From positions 18,539,194-18,603,193 of the forward strand of contig OX328102.1 in assembly GCA_946811185.2 (NCBI GenBank): a stretch of 64,000 nucleotides of DNA, given 5' to 3'. Made by a program: the position numbers and the translations under genes. The stretch is from Hippopus hippopus (lineage: Eukaryota > Mollusca > Bivalvia > Cardiida > Cardiidae). The notes under the pieces were generated by a model. It saw only the letters and a program-made list of their open reading frames with translations. It searched no databases and was not told the origin of the DNA. Of the stretch, positions 12,332 to 22,812 are shown in pieces; the stretch's first letter is position 1, and each line of letters starts with the position of its first letter.

Positions 12332-13320
12332 GTACTGCAAGAATGGATGCATGTATCCTAGTAGTTGCTGCTACAGATGGGGCTATGCCTCAAACAAGAG
12401 AACACATCATTTTGGCTAAAAACATAGGAATAGAAAAACTGCTTGTGTTCATCAATAAAGTAGATGCCGCAGATGCAGAAATGGTAGAGCTTGTTGAGAT
12501 GGAGATTCGTGAACTGTTAACATCTCATGGTTTCAATGGTGATGAGACACCTATAGTGGCTGGATCTGCTCTGAAAGCTTTAGAGGGTGCTGATGCAGAT
12601 ATTGGGGCTACAAAAGTTGTGGAGTTACTGAAAGAAATGGACAGTTATATAGATGTACCAGAGAGAAGCCTGGATAAACCTTTCAGTTTGGCAATAGAAG
12701 CGGCTATGGTGATCACTGGTAGAGGGCTTGTGGTCACAGGGGTCTTAGATCAAGGAGTGATTAAGAAAGGAGAGGAGGCCGAAGTATTAGGCTTTGGTAA
12801 AAAGATGAAGACTAGTATCTCTGGTATAGAAATGTTCCGACAGAGTCTGGAGAGAGCGGAGGCAGGGGATCAGATGGGCTGTCTTTTGAAAGGTGTCAAG
12901 AAAGACGACATTAAACGAGGTATGGCATTGGCCAAACCAGGCCTCTTTGGGCTACAAAATCACTTAATTGCCGAAGTTTACCTGCTCTCAAAGGATGAAG
13001 GGGGTAGGTCGGTACCAGTTCTACCTGAATCAGAATTCATTTTGTACAATAGAACATTCTCTGTGAACACAAGTGTTGATATTCCAGACAGGAAAATGGC
13101 TATGCCAGGAGAGAATGCAAAATTGTCCTTGAAGTTGCAGTACGAGATGCCCTTACTTAAAGGAGATCGTTTTACTTTGCGGGGTGGGAGTGGAACAATT
13201 GGCTATGGGGTCATTGTTGACTTTCTTCCCAATGTGAATTATGAAAAATTTAAGGAAAGTCAAAAGAAGATGAAGAGACAGAAGCAGAAGGAGAAAGAGG
13301 CAGAGGAAGCAGCCCAATAA
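12332..13320 (+). CDS. TUFM: Mitochondrial elongation factor Tu, exon 2
   Basis: This exon supplies the rest of the G domain and both beta-barrel domains of EF-Tu. The G4 motif NKVD is at residues 180-183 of the joined protein, followed by the G5-type SALKAL. Domain 2 contains ITGRGLVVTGVLDQG and domain 3 ends with RGGSGTIGYGVI. The joined protein has about 467 residues, close to animal mitochondrial EF-Tu. After the conserved fold there is a 20-residue tail made almost only of lysine, glutamate, glutamine and alanine. The frame has no stop or frameshift. The TAA at 13318 overlaps an AATAAA hexamer (13319-13324), which is too close to be a convincing poly(A) signal. Confidence 0.97.
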
Positions 13321-13342
13321 TAAATATGAAAATGATTTACAC

Positions 13343-13607
13343 ATGAGTCGCATTCTATAAAAAAGGGACTTAATGCATCTGCAAAAGGTATTGACCCAGG
13401 TCAGCCTGCGTAGTCCACGCAGGCTGACCTGGGCCAATACTTTTTGCTGTTGGTCAATTTCCTGCATTTCAAAGGAACAGTGTACCTCATGATTCATTTG
13501 GTTGCAAGACAAACTGTATATGAAGGATCTATAGCCATGTTATGACTTGCGTGGTATCATGCATCACAGAGATGCATTAAATCCCCTTTTGCCAGAGCAT
13601 GTCTCAT
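13343..13607. repeat. Family C MITE
   Basis: The copy starts ATGAGTCGCATTCT and ends with the inverse AGAGCATGTCTCAT. It has the family's inner palindrome, CCCAGGTCAGCCTGCG facing CGCAGGCTGACCTGGG, at about 13395-13435. It begins 23 bases after the TUFM stop codon and is therefore probably transcribed in the 3' UTR. Confidence 0.8.
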
Positions 13608-15029
13608 TTATAGTTGTTTGAACAATGGGTTAAGATCAGTTGGGTTTATCAGTTTTTATTTCTGCACTAACCGCTCTTGAAAGCCATGTGTTTTAGAGGC
13701 ATCAAAATGTTTCTGTTTGAAATTCATTGCTTGTTAACCCTATATCAAACAATCTTGAGTAAGGATGACCGTAAGGAGAAAGGCTTTTGAAAACATTATG
13801 GGAAAAGGAGATAATGCTAGTAACAAGCATTTTCTCCTTTTCGCACAATTTTTTTTACCCTTTTAAATACAAATTCTATAAACCCGACTGACATTTTCAA
13901 TCTAGAGATAAAATCCAAATTTTTGCATATCCATGGTTACTTTTGTCCAGAGTGTTGAAGCAAAGCAGACAGTGTAGATCAAAGATCAGACTGCATGCTT
14001 GATGCTGTCGGATCTATATCTACACTGGCCTCAAAGGCCAAATATAATAGTGAATGGTGCTTACAGGTTAAGAGATTTTGGAAGTGCAGCAATAAAATCA
14101 GGAGCAAATAGATGTTATAGATTGTATCATAGCAACAAATTTCAAAAACAGTAACCATGTATTTACCAATTACCATACAATTGCAGCTTTGTATGCTATT
14201 GCAGTAAACAGCTTGTAGATAATGTAAAAGGATCATGGGAAAAGGAGCCATTGCTTGTTACATGCATTTCTTTTCCATAGAATAATTCAGCATATACCTT
14301 TTTTGTGTAAGTAGATAAATACAAAATCATCTCTTTACCAAATGGTGAAATTTTGGACCAGACCAAATATAAAACATAAGCAAACAAAAAATAAAGTGTA
14401 GTGCAAAAGATGGCTTCTGTTAGTGATAGGGTAGAAAATTGGGAAAAGGAGAAAATGCTAGTTACCATCATTTCTCCTTTTCCCATGTTTTAGAAAGCCT
14501 TCCTCATTTTCTCGTTTCCCCAAAATATTTTCAAAAGCCTTCCTCTTTAGGGTCATGAAAACTCAGGATTGTGTGGTTTAAGTAAAGGCAGTTTTACCAT
14601 AAACAGAATGAGATTTAACAAAAAAAATTTTGAATAGAGTTATGTATAGATGGAATAAAAGTGGTAGTTTTAGTGTGATAGTTATGTTGTTGTTCACAAG
14701 TACTAAACACTCATATCTGTTATTAGCACTGCTATTTTTGAAGAAAACTAAGGGATATTGTTATAGCCCTGTTGTCATCCGTGTTGTTGTTGTTATGCCA
14801 AACTCTGATGATTTGTCATATCTCTGTCTTTACTGAAGATTTTTCACTTCTGACTTCAACTAAAGTTAAACCTGATTCAATGGCCACCCCTCTTAAGCAA
14901 GCAGCCTGAATTAAGCATGCATATCATGGGTCCCAAAAGATGGCAGATAATGTTGAAATATACATGTACTTACACAAGTACCTGTCCTAATCCTAAAAGT
15001 AACAATAGCTGCCAAAACTAAACAAAGTG
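13608..15029. other. Non-coding, MITE-bearing
   Basis: Family A palindromes lie at 13789-13850 and 14432-14493, and half of a family B palindrome at 13972-13995. Nothing gene-like is seen. Confidence 0.6.
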
Positions 15030-15335
15030 GGTGTTGAAATGCAAGCATACCGTGGTAAAGTATGGGAATGCTTGTGAAGATGACAACCTGTCATTGTACA
15101 GTCAGTCCAAGTCATAGTTGCTGGCAGAGAAATTAGTATCAAATCTAAGGTAAAATTTGCCAGATCACTCTATCTTTTGTTTACATTTTGTCCGATTTTG
15201 AAGTTCATTTTTCCTACCAGCGACCAACACTTGGACCAACCACTCAAAAGATTGTCATCTCTAAGATATTTTCCATACTTTAAAGTGGTATGATTTAAAT
15301 TTAAATGCATTTTTTTAACACCTACATTGTGTTAA
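15030..15335. repeat. Family E foldback element
   Basis: The left side (GTGTTGAAATGCAAGCATACC, with GGTAAAGTATGGGAA) is mirrored by the right side (CCATACTTTAAAGTGGTATG, with AAATGCATTTTTTTAACACC). Inner blocks TGACAACCTGTCATTG and GATTGTCATCTC also face each other. A second copy lies at about 51945-52250. Confidence 0.55.
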
Positions 15336-15387
15336 TGGCTGCTATTTGGACTTTAAAGCACCTTTCACAACTATAGTTGCTTTTGCT

Positions 15388-15449
15388 GTCAGTGTAGATC
15401 AAGATCAGAGTGCACAAAATGTGCAGTCTGATCTTTGATCAACACTGTC
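15388..15449. repeat. Family B palindrome
   Basis: CAGTGTAGATCAAGATCAGA faces its near inverse ending AACACTGTC. The centre is GTGCACAAAATGTGCA. Confidence 0.75.
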
Positions 15450-15771
15450 TACTTTGCTTAGACATTATGTGTAGATTCAAAAGCAGACTTATTGTTTTGT
15501 GAAGTCTTATTTTGCTCTACAGTGTCCACAGAAAGACATATAGCCTCTCACTGCATCAAAGGGTTAAATGTAATGTACTGTATGAATGATTTGTGCTTTA
15601 TTAATTCTTGGTTTTGTATTAAAATCTTTGAGGTCAACCGTTCATCTTGAATTTAATCAATTGTGTGATTGTGTCATTGACCATACTATGCCAGTACGTC
15701 TCTGAGAGTGTACATACATATCAAACAATTATGTGAGTCAAAGACCCCGTGGAAGACAACTGTTCAAAAGA

Positions 15772-15830
15772 CTGTAGGAAAAGGAGAAACTGCTGTTAAG
15801 ATTTTTCCCTTTTTTCCTCATAGTTTCCTA
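15772..15830. repeat. Family A palindromic MITE core, degenerate
   Basis: GTAGGAAAAGGAGAAACTGC faces a decayed TTTTTCCTCATAGTTT. The family's outer ends are partly visible to about 15560 and 15900. Confidence 0.55.
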
Positions 15831-15904
15831 CCCTTGCAAAGACAATTATTGTCTTTTGAGGCATCTTTTATGTATCATCTGCAAGTGCTTTTAGTATGCA
15901 CTAG

Positions 15905-16205
15905 CTGAGCCCTGGCAGCACAGTCAGTAGCATACAGAACTTAAGAACATGGAGTTGCTGGTTCAAATCCCCAGCATGGTGCGTTTTCATTGTGACAGGA
16001 TTCATTCCTCTCTCACCGCTGGTCATTTTTTCTACAATCCCCATGTTGGAAAGCAGCTACTGGCTTTTGAAGAATAATATGCTAAGTTCTGTGAAAAGAA
16101 TTTCATAGAAAGCTTTAAAAGTTGCACTGGCCGCCATAATATAACTGAAATAATATTAAATATACTGTTAAACATCATGAAATCAATCATTCAACATGCA
16201 ACAGT
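15905..16205 (+). repeat. tRNA-derived SINE
   Basis: The head (15907-15975) has a decayed A-box region followed by the B-box GGTTCAAATCC at about 15959. The body carries the CACTGGCCGCCATAATATAA block shared by all SINE copies here. Decay in the A-box and in the 3' end suggests an old copy. Confidence 0.7.
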
Positions 16206-18419
16206 CCGGTAGTGTTTACTGCATAAGGTACAAAAAGCCAATAATTGTAGTATGTATGGTCTCTCCTGTAAGGAAAGGCCTTTAAAACACTGTTGGAAAA
16301 GGAGAAAATACTGATAATCAGCATTTTCTCCTTTTCCACACTGTTTTCTTATCTTTTAAAGACAATTCCTATCATTTGAGCCACTTGTAATTGGTCTTGT
16401 ACGAATACTTTCAATCAGGGTTGAGTCTGAACTTAAGTCTTGAGGTAAAGAGTTAACCCGTTATCACACAATCTCGAATTTTGATGACTCTGAGGAAGGC
16501 GACTTTAGAAAACATTAAGGGAAAAGGAGAAAATGCTAGTGACTGACATTTTCTCCTTTTACCACAGAGTTCTCTATGCTTTCAATCCCATAGTGTTTTC
16601 CTTTAAAGATACTTTCAACCACATTCGGATTGCTGTGTACACGTGCTTTGGATTTTGACAAGTCCAATTATTGTTTGGTAAAGAAGTAACTTGATGCAGT
16701 GCAAGTAAGCGAGTCTGACAATTCGAACCATTTCATTTTACCCAGCAGGAAAGCAAACCTACAACCTTGCACTGTGCAAATATATGTCACATAATTTATA
16801 CCGGAAAATAATTGAAGCAGATTATTGTAAAATTGTCCTTGAAAAATGTGGAAAATCTTTAATGCATTGAGGGTTTGTATCTGAATACATTAAAAAGTAA
16901 AGGGTAAAAGGATAATTCGCTAAAAACAAGATCAGTGATAAGTGAAATGATCGTATGATCGGAGTTTTGGACGTTTCCCAACCATGTATAGCAATGAGAG
17001 CTCCGGTTCCAGTGGAAAGGGGGGGGGGGGGTTTACTGTTTCAAAGCTGAAACTTGACTGTATATGACGGAAGTGCACGACTAAACTAAGAACTAAGGGA
17101 GATAACTCTAAGAATAATCCAATTAAGTTGCCTGATAGTTGTCTCCCCTGCTAATACTCTGACGCACATGAAGGGTTTTGAGTCGTTTGAATACTACGTA
17201 GGTTCCCTTTCTGAAGAAGTAGGCTTGTTCAGACCATCTTTTTGTTTTGTAAAACATATGAAAATGATTAGAATAATTCCTTTTACGCCGGGGATCCTGC
17301 TTGTGTAGCATACCTGTTGAACAGCAGTCGTCGGCAGAGCTCAGTACTGGCGGACCCACGTGGTTATGTGATGAGGTTCACGGTAAGTAAAGTACGTTTT
17401 TCTCAATCCTCTACCGAACAACACAGTGTTTAGACGAACCTGAGGCCGAAGGCTTATTAAAACAGTATCGGGCAAGGAGAAAATGCTGCTAACCAGAATT
17501 TTCTCCTTTTCCCACATTGTGTTCTACCAATGGGAGACAAAAGTGAAATCCAAATTATCTCCCTTGTTAGATAAAATACCAAGGTAACCAAATTTCAACC
17601 AGGTCCTTTTGTTTGATTTCGTTTGTTTTTATCCTTGCTTTACTAGGAGATGTTGCTATTATTATTATTTGGCTGATGATATATATGTAAGGTCTTCATG
17701 ATATTTGCAAATTGAAATTCACTCACTATTACCATCTTAATGCATCAAATAGATCGAATTTGTGGTTTGATAAATTTTGAAGGCAATATATAACCCTGAA
17801 CATTCCTAAATAGTGCAAAGGATATCAAGGATAAAAACCAAGTAATACCTTATTCAGGACCTAGTTAGTAGTGGAGAGCTATCAAGGGAAGTAACTTTCT
17901 TTTGTCTCCCATTCAAAGAGAAATCTTGTCACTTAATGAAACCACATTTCATTTTTCGTCTGTAAATGCTTTCAATATGAACAAGTCTAATACCAGGTCT
18001 AATACCAAGCTGAGTTAAAGATCACATTATAGGTGACCTGCTGGTTCCGTATACAGCAGGCATTTTTAAGAACATTCTTTGTCTTATCCTCAAGAATTTT
18101 CTAAATTTGGAAGTACCCAACCTCTCAGGGGTAAGCTATATAATGTTGGTTTAGCCAGTCAGATGTTGTGTTACTTTCTAAATTTAGATTAAGACTCATG
18201 ATGAAAGTAAGAGTGGTTGGTGATATCTTCGTATCACTTGCAGCCTGTTATCCATCTTCCTACCAAGTCATCAAGTCTACCGGAGGGTACGGGAGATATG
18301 TACAACGCGTACCAGTTTAGCGGAGACCTTCCCCCGAGATTTTTTCTTTTTGATTCAAAACTAGTATCTAGAAAAGGTTATCATGCATTCTTGAGAACAA
18401 CATTGCTTTAGACACTCAA
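16206..18419. other. Non-coding, MITE-rich
   Basis: Family A cores lie at 16284-16349, 16508-16574 and 17461-17525. A G-run is at about 17018-17031. A minus-strand open frame of 78 codons (17123-17359) and a plus-strand one of 64 codons (18217-18411) show no recognisable motif or splice context. Confidence 0.55.
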
Positions 18420-18638
18420 TTAGGTATCTGAAAGTTTTTTGTACATATACTCGCGGAAAAAAAAACTTCTGCTGCATTTGAACAAACCCTGCAAAATAGA
18501 AAAATTATGTCGGTAAGCTGCACCCAATCCGTAGAATAAACATAACCCCAAATATAAACCTTTCAAAACACGCGTCGTCTCCTCGGTGAAACCAACTGCC
18601 ATTTTCGCAGACGTAAGTCCAGCAAATGCATATTTCAC
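18420..18638 (-). CDS. Candidate first exon of a small membrane protein
   Basis: A 72-codon open frame runs on the minus strand. An internal ATG at about 18605 in the context GCGAAAATGGCAG starts MAVGFTEETTRVLKGLYLGL, followed by a second hydrophobic stretch (GLYLGLCLFYGLGAAY) that could be a membrane helix. No family is recognised and no second exon is found. It is listed only because start context and composition are better than those of neighbouring random frames. Confidence 0.2.
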   Translation of the reverse strand: MKYAFAGLTSAKMAVGFTEETTRVLKGLYLGLCLFYGLGAAYRHNFSILQGLFKCSRSFFFREYMYKKLSDT

Positions 18639-18757
18639 TTTCGGTCGCTAACTCTCTCAATATTTCTTATCATTCTGATCACTCTTAGTCTTTGATTACT
18701 TTGGCGAAAGTCAGAAAAACAAAGTACATGTATGTGTATATTTGATGCGTATGTGAC

Positions 18758-19045
18758 ATGCAACGTCTATCCGAAAATGGACGTGCACGTGCTGTCGGCA
18801 TGCTTGAAACACAGGCTGTGAATGGCGGTTTGTTGTGCAAAGAAACACTATACAATCTTTATGTAGACACTACCAAACACATGAGGCGTTTCAGACAACC
18901 TGCGGTCAGGGCGACCCCGTGTGACGTAAAGATGTCGAGACACTCATATTCGCTGACAGCACTTGAGGAGTTACTTTCAGACCGTGACTTTCATTGACTG
19001 CAACTATCCTGGTCTACGACCCATTAGTGGACCTACGGTTTGAAA
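18758..19045 (+). pseudogene. Tc1/mariner transposase, N-terminal fragment
   Basis: The frame starting at 18758 reads MQRLSENGRARAVGML, which matches the start of Tc1-type transposases (the helix-turn-helix that binds the transposon ends). It then slips to the +1 frame, where HLRSYFQTVTF and PGLRPISGPTV match the second DNA-binding subdomain. A stop follows. The remainder continues at 20575 after the inserted element 19046-20565, so the gene was both decayed and split. Confidence 0.75.
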
Positions 19046-20565
19046 CATCCTCGGTGACCCAGTTTCGATTCATTCTGTAATTGCCCCTGGGTTATATTGC
19101 TGGCGTTTCCTCGTTCTCATGAATTATTCATGAAGCATTTTGATTGGTGATCTGTTTTTTCTCGTTGTCTGCGCATGTCATATTCTTAGAAGATTCGACC
19201 TGTCTGCTATGACGCATCACTCCCCAAGTACGGGGGGGGGGGGGATTGTAGTAATACGCGCTATAAAGTAGCAATGGAGAAAATGGCTTTTATCAATACT
19301 TTTGAGGAGAAATAAGGCCTGTTTTAGCTCCAGATTTCTCTAAACTGCTGATCATAGCTGAATGAATCGCACCAGGTAGCGTTTTATTGGAGAGGTCATC
19401 AGACCTCTCCAACAGTGGTGAGTTTAAAAGGCAGACTGCCACAGAATTTGCTGTCTAAATCCATTTTTCTTGCGAAATTGTACTGATACACAGTCTGTTT
19501 CGTCATGGTTTTGTAAATAAAGCGAAATCAAAAAACCGAAACAGGAAATAGACGTGGTTTATTTTTATGCGACGAATTTCAGAAAATATTTGTTATATTA
19601 ATTTGCCATGGCTGCAAATGACCTCTCAAATAATTGTAATTTTTCATTAGGCAAATAAATCTAAGCAGAAGAAAAAATAAGAAGAATTTCGTTAAAAAAA
19701 AAGAGAGAAAGAAGACCGCTGGACAAGATCATGCGACTTGAAAACGCGACAAGAAGGTCAAATAAGCGTCATGTCAAGCATATGAGGTTTCTACGCGGCG
19801 GCTTTTTTACTTGTTTGTTTACATGTACCAAAATATATTGAAATTAAAAGCCAATAAACTACTGGAAAACAACGATGCTGACCTCTCCTGGCTTCTTTTT
19901 TAAAGAAGCCAACTTGTTGAGTAAACGTTTATTTAAGTTTGAAATTCAAAATATCGGTGGTCGCGTAGAAAAGTAGTCCGGTTCTGTACCCAGGATGCCC
20001 AAATTAGATACATGTAGATGTGTATTTGTAGAATGCCGTCTAGCGGGAGATAATGCAGTTTTTCCTTTGAGAAAATTTAAACTACTTTTATCACAACTAC
20101 GCCGTCATTTCTATTTTTTACTTGTCGATATCCATTCACACCATTCGTTGCAAATCAAGCTTAACGATCCTTTAATTATGGTGGCGCGCATCAACACCAC
20201 AATAGAGAAGCGTTTAAAAGAGATTTTCGGCGTAACACCGAAAGATTGTCAGTTAAAATCGTACACAAAGATCGATAATGTCGTCCCTGTATTGCAGAAT
20301 GGCATATTTCACAGGAGACAAGCACGCCGACGGTCGCCATATTTGTTGACAACCTCGGGTTTTTCCAGGGTTAATTTTAGTAGCGGATGAAATGAAATTA
20401 TCCTCTCTACAAGAGAATATCATCATGTTATCGATCTTTCGATTGGCTATTAGGGTACTTCCCAACCATATGAATAATCATAAGAAACGACGATTTGCTA
20501 GTCAGTTTTCCCAAGGGTGATGCATGGACAGCAACGTAATGCTTCAAACCTGGGTTCCGAGGATG
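19046..20565. mobile_element. Mutator-like element inserted in the Tc1 pseudogene
   Basis: The ends are CATCCTCGGTGACCCAG (19046) and the inverse of CATCCTCGGAACCCA (20551-20565), with weaker inverse similarity continuing about 100 bases inward (for example CTCATGAATTATTCATG against TTATGATTATTCAT). GGTTTGAAA is duplicated exactly at 19037-19045 and 20566-20574, a 9-bp duplication as made by Mutator-like transposases. Removing the element rejoins the two transposase pieces at the same homology position. Internal hairpins (AGAGGTCATCAGACCTCT at about 19392; GGCTTCTTTTTTAAAGAAGCC at about 19889) suggest a further nested piece. An open frame of 131 codons at 19995-20390 has no recognised domain and may be captured host sequence. 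Confidence 0.75.
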
Positions 20566-20574
20566 GGTTTGAAA

Positions 20575-21065
20575 TGGAATGCAAGAGCATGGAATACGCT
20601 CGAAACGTTCTGCCATTGGTCCTTTGTTACGTCGTCATCACCGTGGAGGTCATTTGGCGTGTTGCAGACATAAAATTATATTCGATTTGAACAGGAGACA
20701 AGACTGGGCAGATATTCTGTTTTCTGATAGGCCTCATTTCCATTTGGACACTAGTGATGGCCGACTTTTTGCATCTCGACGTCCCGGTAATTGGTATTCA
20801 GATGTATTGGTAATCTTTGTGTAGAGGGTGTGTGATGAGTTTTTGGACGGAACTACAACTCACAGAACTCTACTTATATCATCCATGGTAATTTAACGGC
20901 TATCACCAAATTATTCACCTTAGTTATGCCGTTTCTTCGTGCACTTTCGCCAGATCATTTTTGGGAGGGAATAGAACGACGTATCCGACGTCTTCCTAAC
21001 CAATCGGTAACAGTCTCGGAACCCAAACGAGCCCCTTTATGCATGTCACTTGCTATGCGACATTG
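20575..21065 (+). pseudogene. Tc1/mariner transposase, C-terminal fragment
   Basis: Continuation of the split transposase. REHGIRSKR-type residues lead into QDWADILFSDRPHFHLD, the block with the second catalytic aspartate (SDE in active relatives, here SDR). HGNLTAI, VMPFLRAL and ERRIRRLPNQSVTVSE follow, matching the end of the DDE domain. Stops and frame changes separate these blocks, and the QDNARPH-type block is missing, so the gene is dead. Confidence 0.75.
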
Positions 21066-21914
21066 ATCTATGTGAAATTTGGTGTGTGGAAACCACAGTA
21101 GTATACGGCGAACACGCAATATAAAATACACTGGTTCGGACTCAACGTTTTAAATAGCATCACGTCACTTTCAAGACGGACTGTACATAGCGCCCGTAAT
21201 TGTTATCATAGTGGTAATTATACGTAACAATGTATTGTTAAATTGTTAGGCCTAATGCTTGTAATGATTTTCACAAATCCCCCCTTTCCAGTGAAGTTAT
21301 ATGTAACGCCAAAGAACTTTTTTCCGTTTGTATATGTATTTTGAGATTATTAGGCACTCATGGGGTATTTGTTAGCCTATTAGGTTACAGAAAGTGAAGT
21401 TTGTAAAAAATAATAGGTACCTAAGCCAACTGTGTTATACTTAAATACATAGATATCATGATCAATCCCTTATGTAGTGTTACGGATGAATTTGATAAAG
21501 AGTATTTACATGTACACTAGTGTAAAAAAAAGTACATGTATGTTAAACCTGAGGCTGCTTAGCGCGACTCGTTAGCGGATAGTGTAGATGAAGATCAGAC
21601 TGCACGAGGTGCAGGCTAATCTTTGATCTACACTGTCCGATAAGGAGGTATCTTTCCCTAAGAACTACCCTTGAAATAGCAGAATTTAGGTTTTTACTGT
21701 TGGCTTGAAAGTTTCATTTCATTTATTTAACCCTTTACCAAACAATCCCTGGTTTTTACGACCCAGAGGAAGAAGCCTTCTGAAAACATTGTGGGAAAAG
21801 GAGAAAATGCTGATAACACAGGCCAAACTATGTGTTACAAAAAGCAAGATATTACTCTCGACAAGCAATTTCTAATAAGGCCTTTGAGCATTGTTTTCAA
21901 AAGAGTAGTCTTAC
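21066..21914. other. Non-coding left flank of the Polinton
   Basis: It contains a family B palindrome (21577-21639) and the left half only of a family A palindrome (21782-21817). No gene is seen. Confidence 0.6.
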
Positions 21915-21920
21915 ACGGAC
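21915..21920. repeat. Polinton target-site duplication, left
   Basis: ACGGAC, repeated exactly at 39261-39266 on the other side of the element. Six bases is the length Polinton/Maverick integration produces. Confidence 0.95.
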
Positions 21921-22812
21921 AGTAGATATAAAGTGAGAGAGCTGGGACAGAACCCGGAAGTAATTTATGCCCTCCTTCAATTCAAGCATAAACTCCCTCC
22001 TGCCCTCCCTCCTCTAGCGTGGTCCCTCCCACCTGTCTAACTCTGGTCAAGTCTAGCATGATCTCCCTCCTCTAGAGTGGTCCCTCCCACCTGCCTAACT
22101 CAGGTCAAGTCAAGCATGAACTCCCTGGCCCCCTCCACCCGCCTAACTCTGGTGAAGTCAAGCACAAAACTCTCCCCCCATTAGGCTGGCCCCCTCCACC
22201 CGCCTAGCCCCGGTTAAGTCAAGCATAAAAAATAGAGTGGTCCCTCCCACCTGCCTAACTCTGGACAAGTCGAGCATAAACTCTCTGGTCCCCTCCACCC
22301 GCCTAACTCTGGTCAAGTCGAGCACAAAACCCCCCTCCGTTAGAGTGGCCCCCCTCCACCGGCCTAACTCTGGTCTAAGCCAAGCGTAGAACTCCCTCCG
22401 CGCCTTAAGGTAAAAAAATGCATTAATGTCGTGAGAGGAACGCAAAGATAAATGGTCGGAGTTGAGCGTAAAACCGTCCCTCGGTCCCCTCGGGGGCCGG
22501 ACTCTCGCTTCCTGAGCGTCAGCGAGGGAACCCCCGGCCTATCTCTGGTCCCAGGTCAAATGACGGTCAAACGGTGCATACCTGACGACTTGGGTCGACC
22601 TCGGGCGACGCAGGGACGAGCCCAGCGAGTCAGCCTCGGCGAGACAGCCCACCCTCGGAGTCCCTCGGGCGACGAAGCGAGACAGCAGACTCGACAAGCT
22701 CGTCTTGGAAGGCGACCTCGCGTCGACTTGGGTCGAGCCCACCCTCGGAGTCCCTCGGGCGACGAAGCGAGACAGCCGCTCGGCGAGACAGTCATCGATC
22801 CCAGACGCTCAC
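21921..22812. repeat. Polinton terminal inverted repeat, left
   Basis: The outer half is C-rich and built of seven copies of a 45-60 bp unit around TAACTCTGGTCAAGTC (22036 to 22363). The inner half is GC-rich and palindromic, with GTCCCTCGGGCGACGAAGCG present twice (22659 and 22749). The inner edge at 22812 lies one base beyond the polB stop codon. The open frames here (for example 22452-22844) recur mirror-wise in the right copy and are not considered genes. Confidence 0.95.

Noticed and set aside
19995..20390. 131-codon frame as a host gene
   Set aside because: It lies inside the 9-bp-duplication element and shows no recognisable domain; it could be captured sequence but cannot be supported as a gene.
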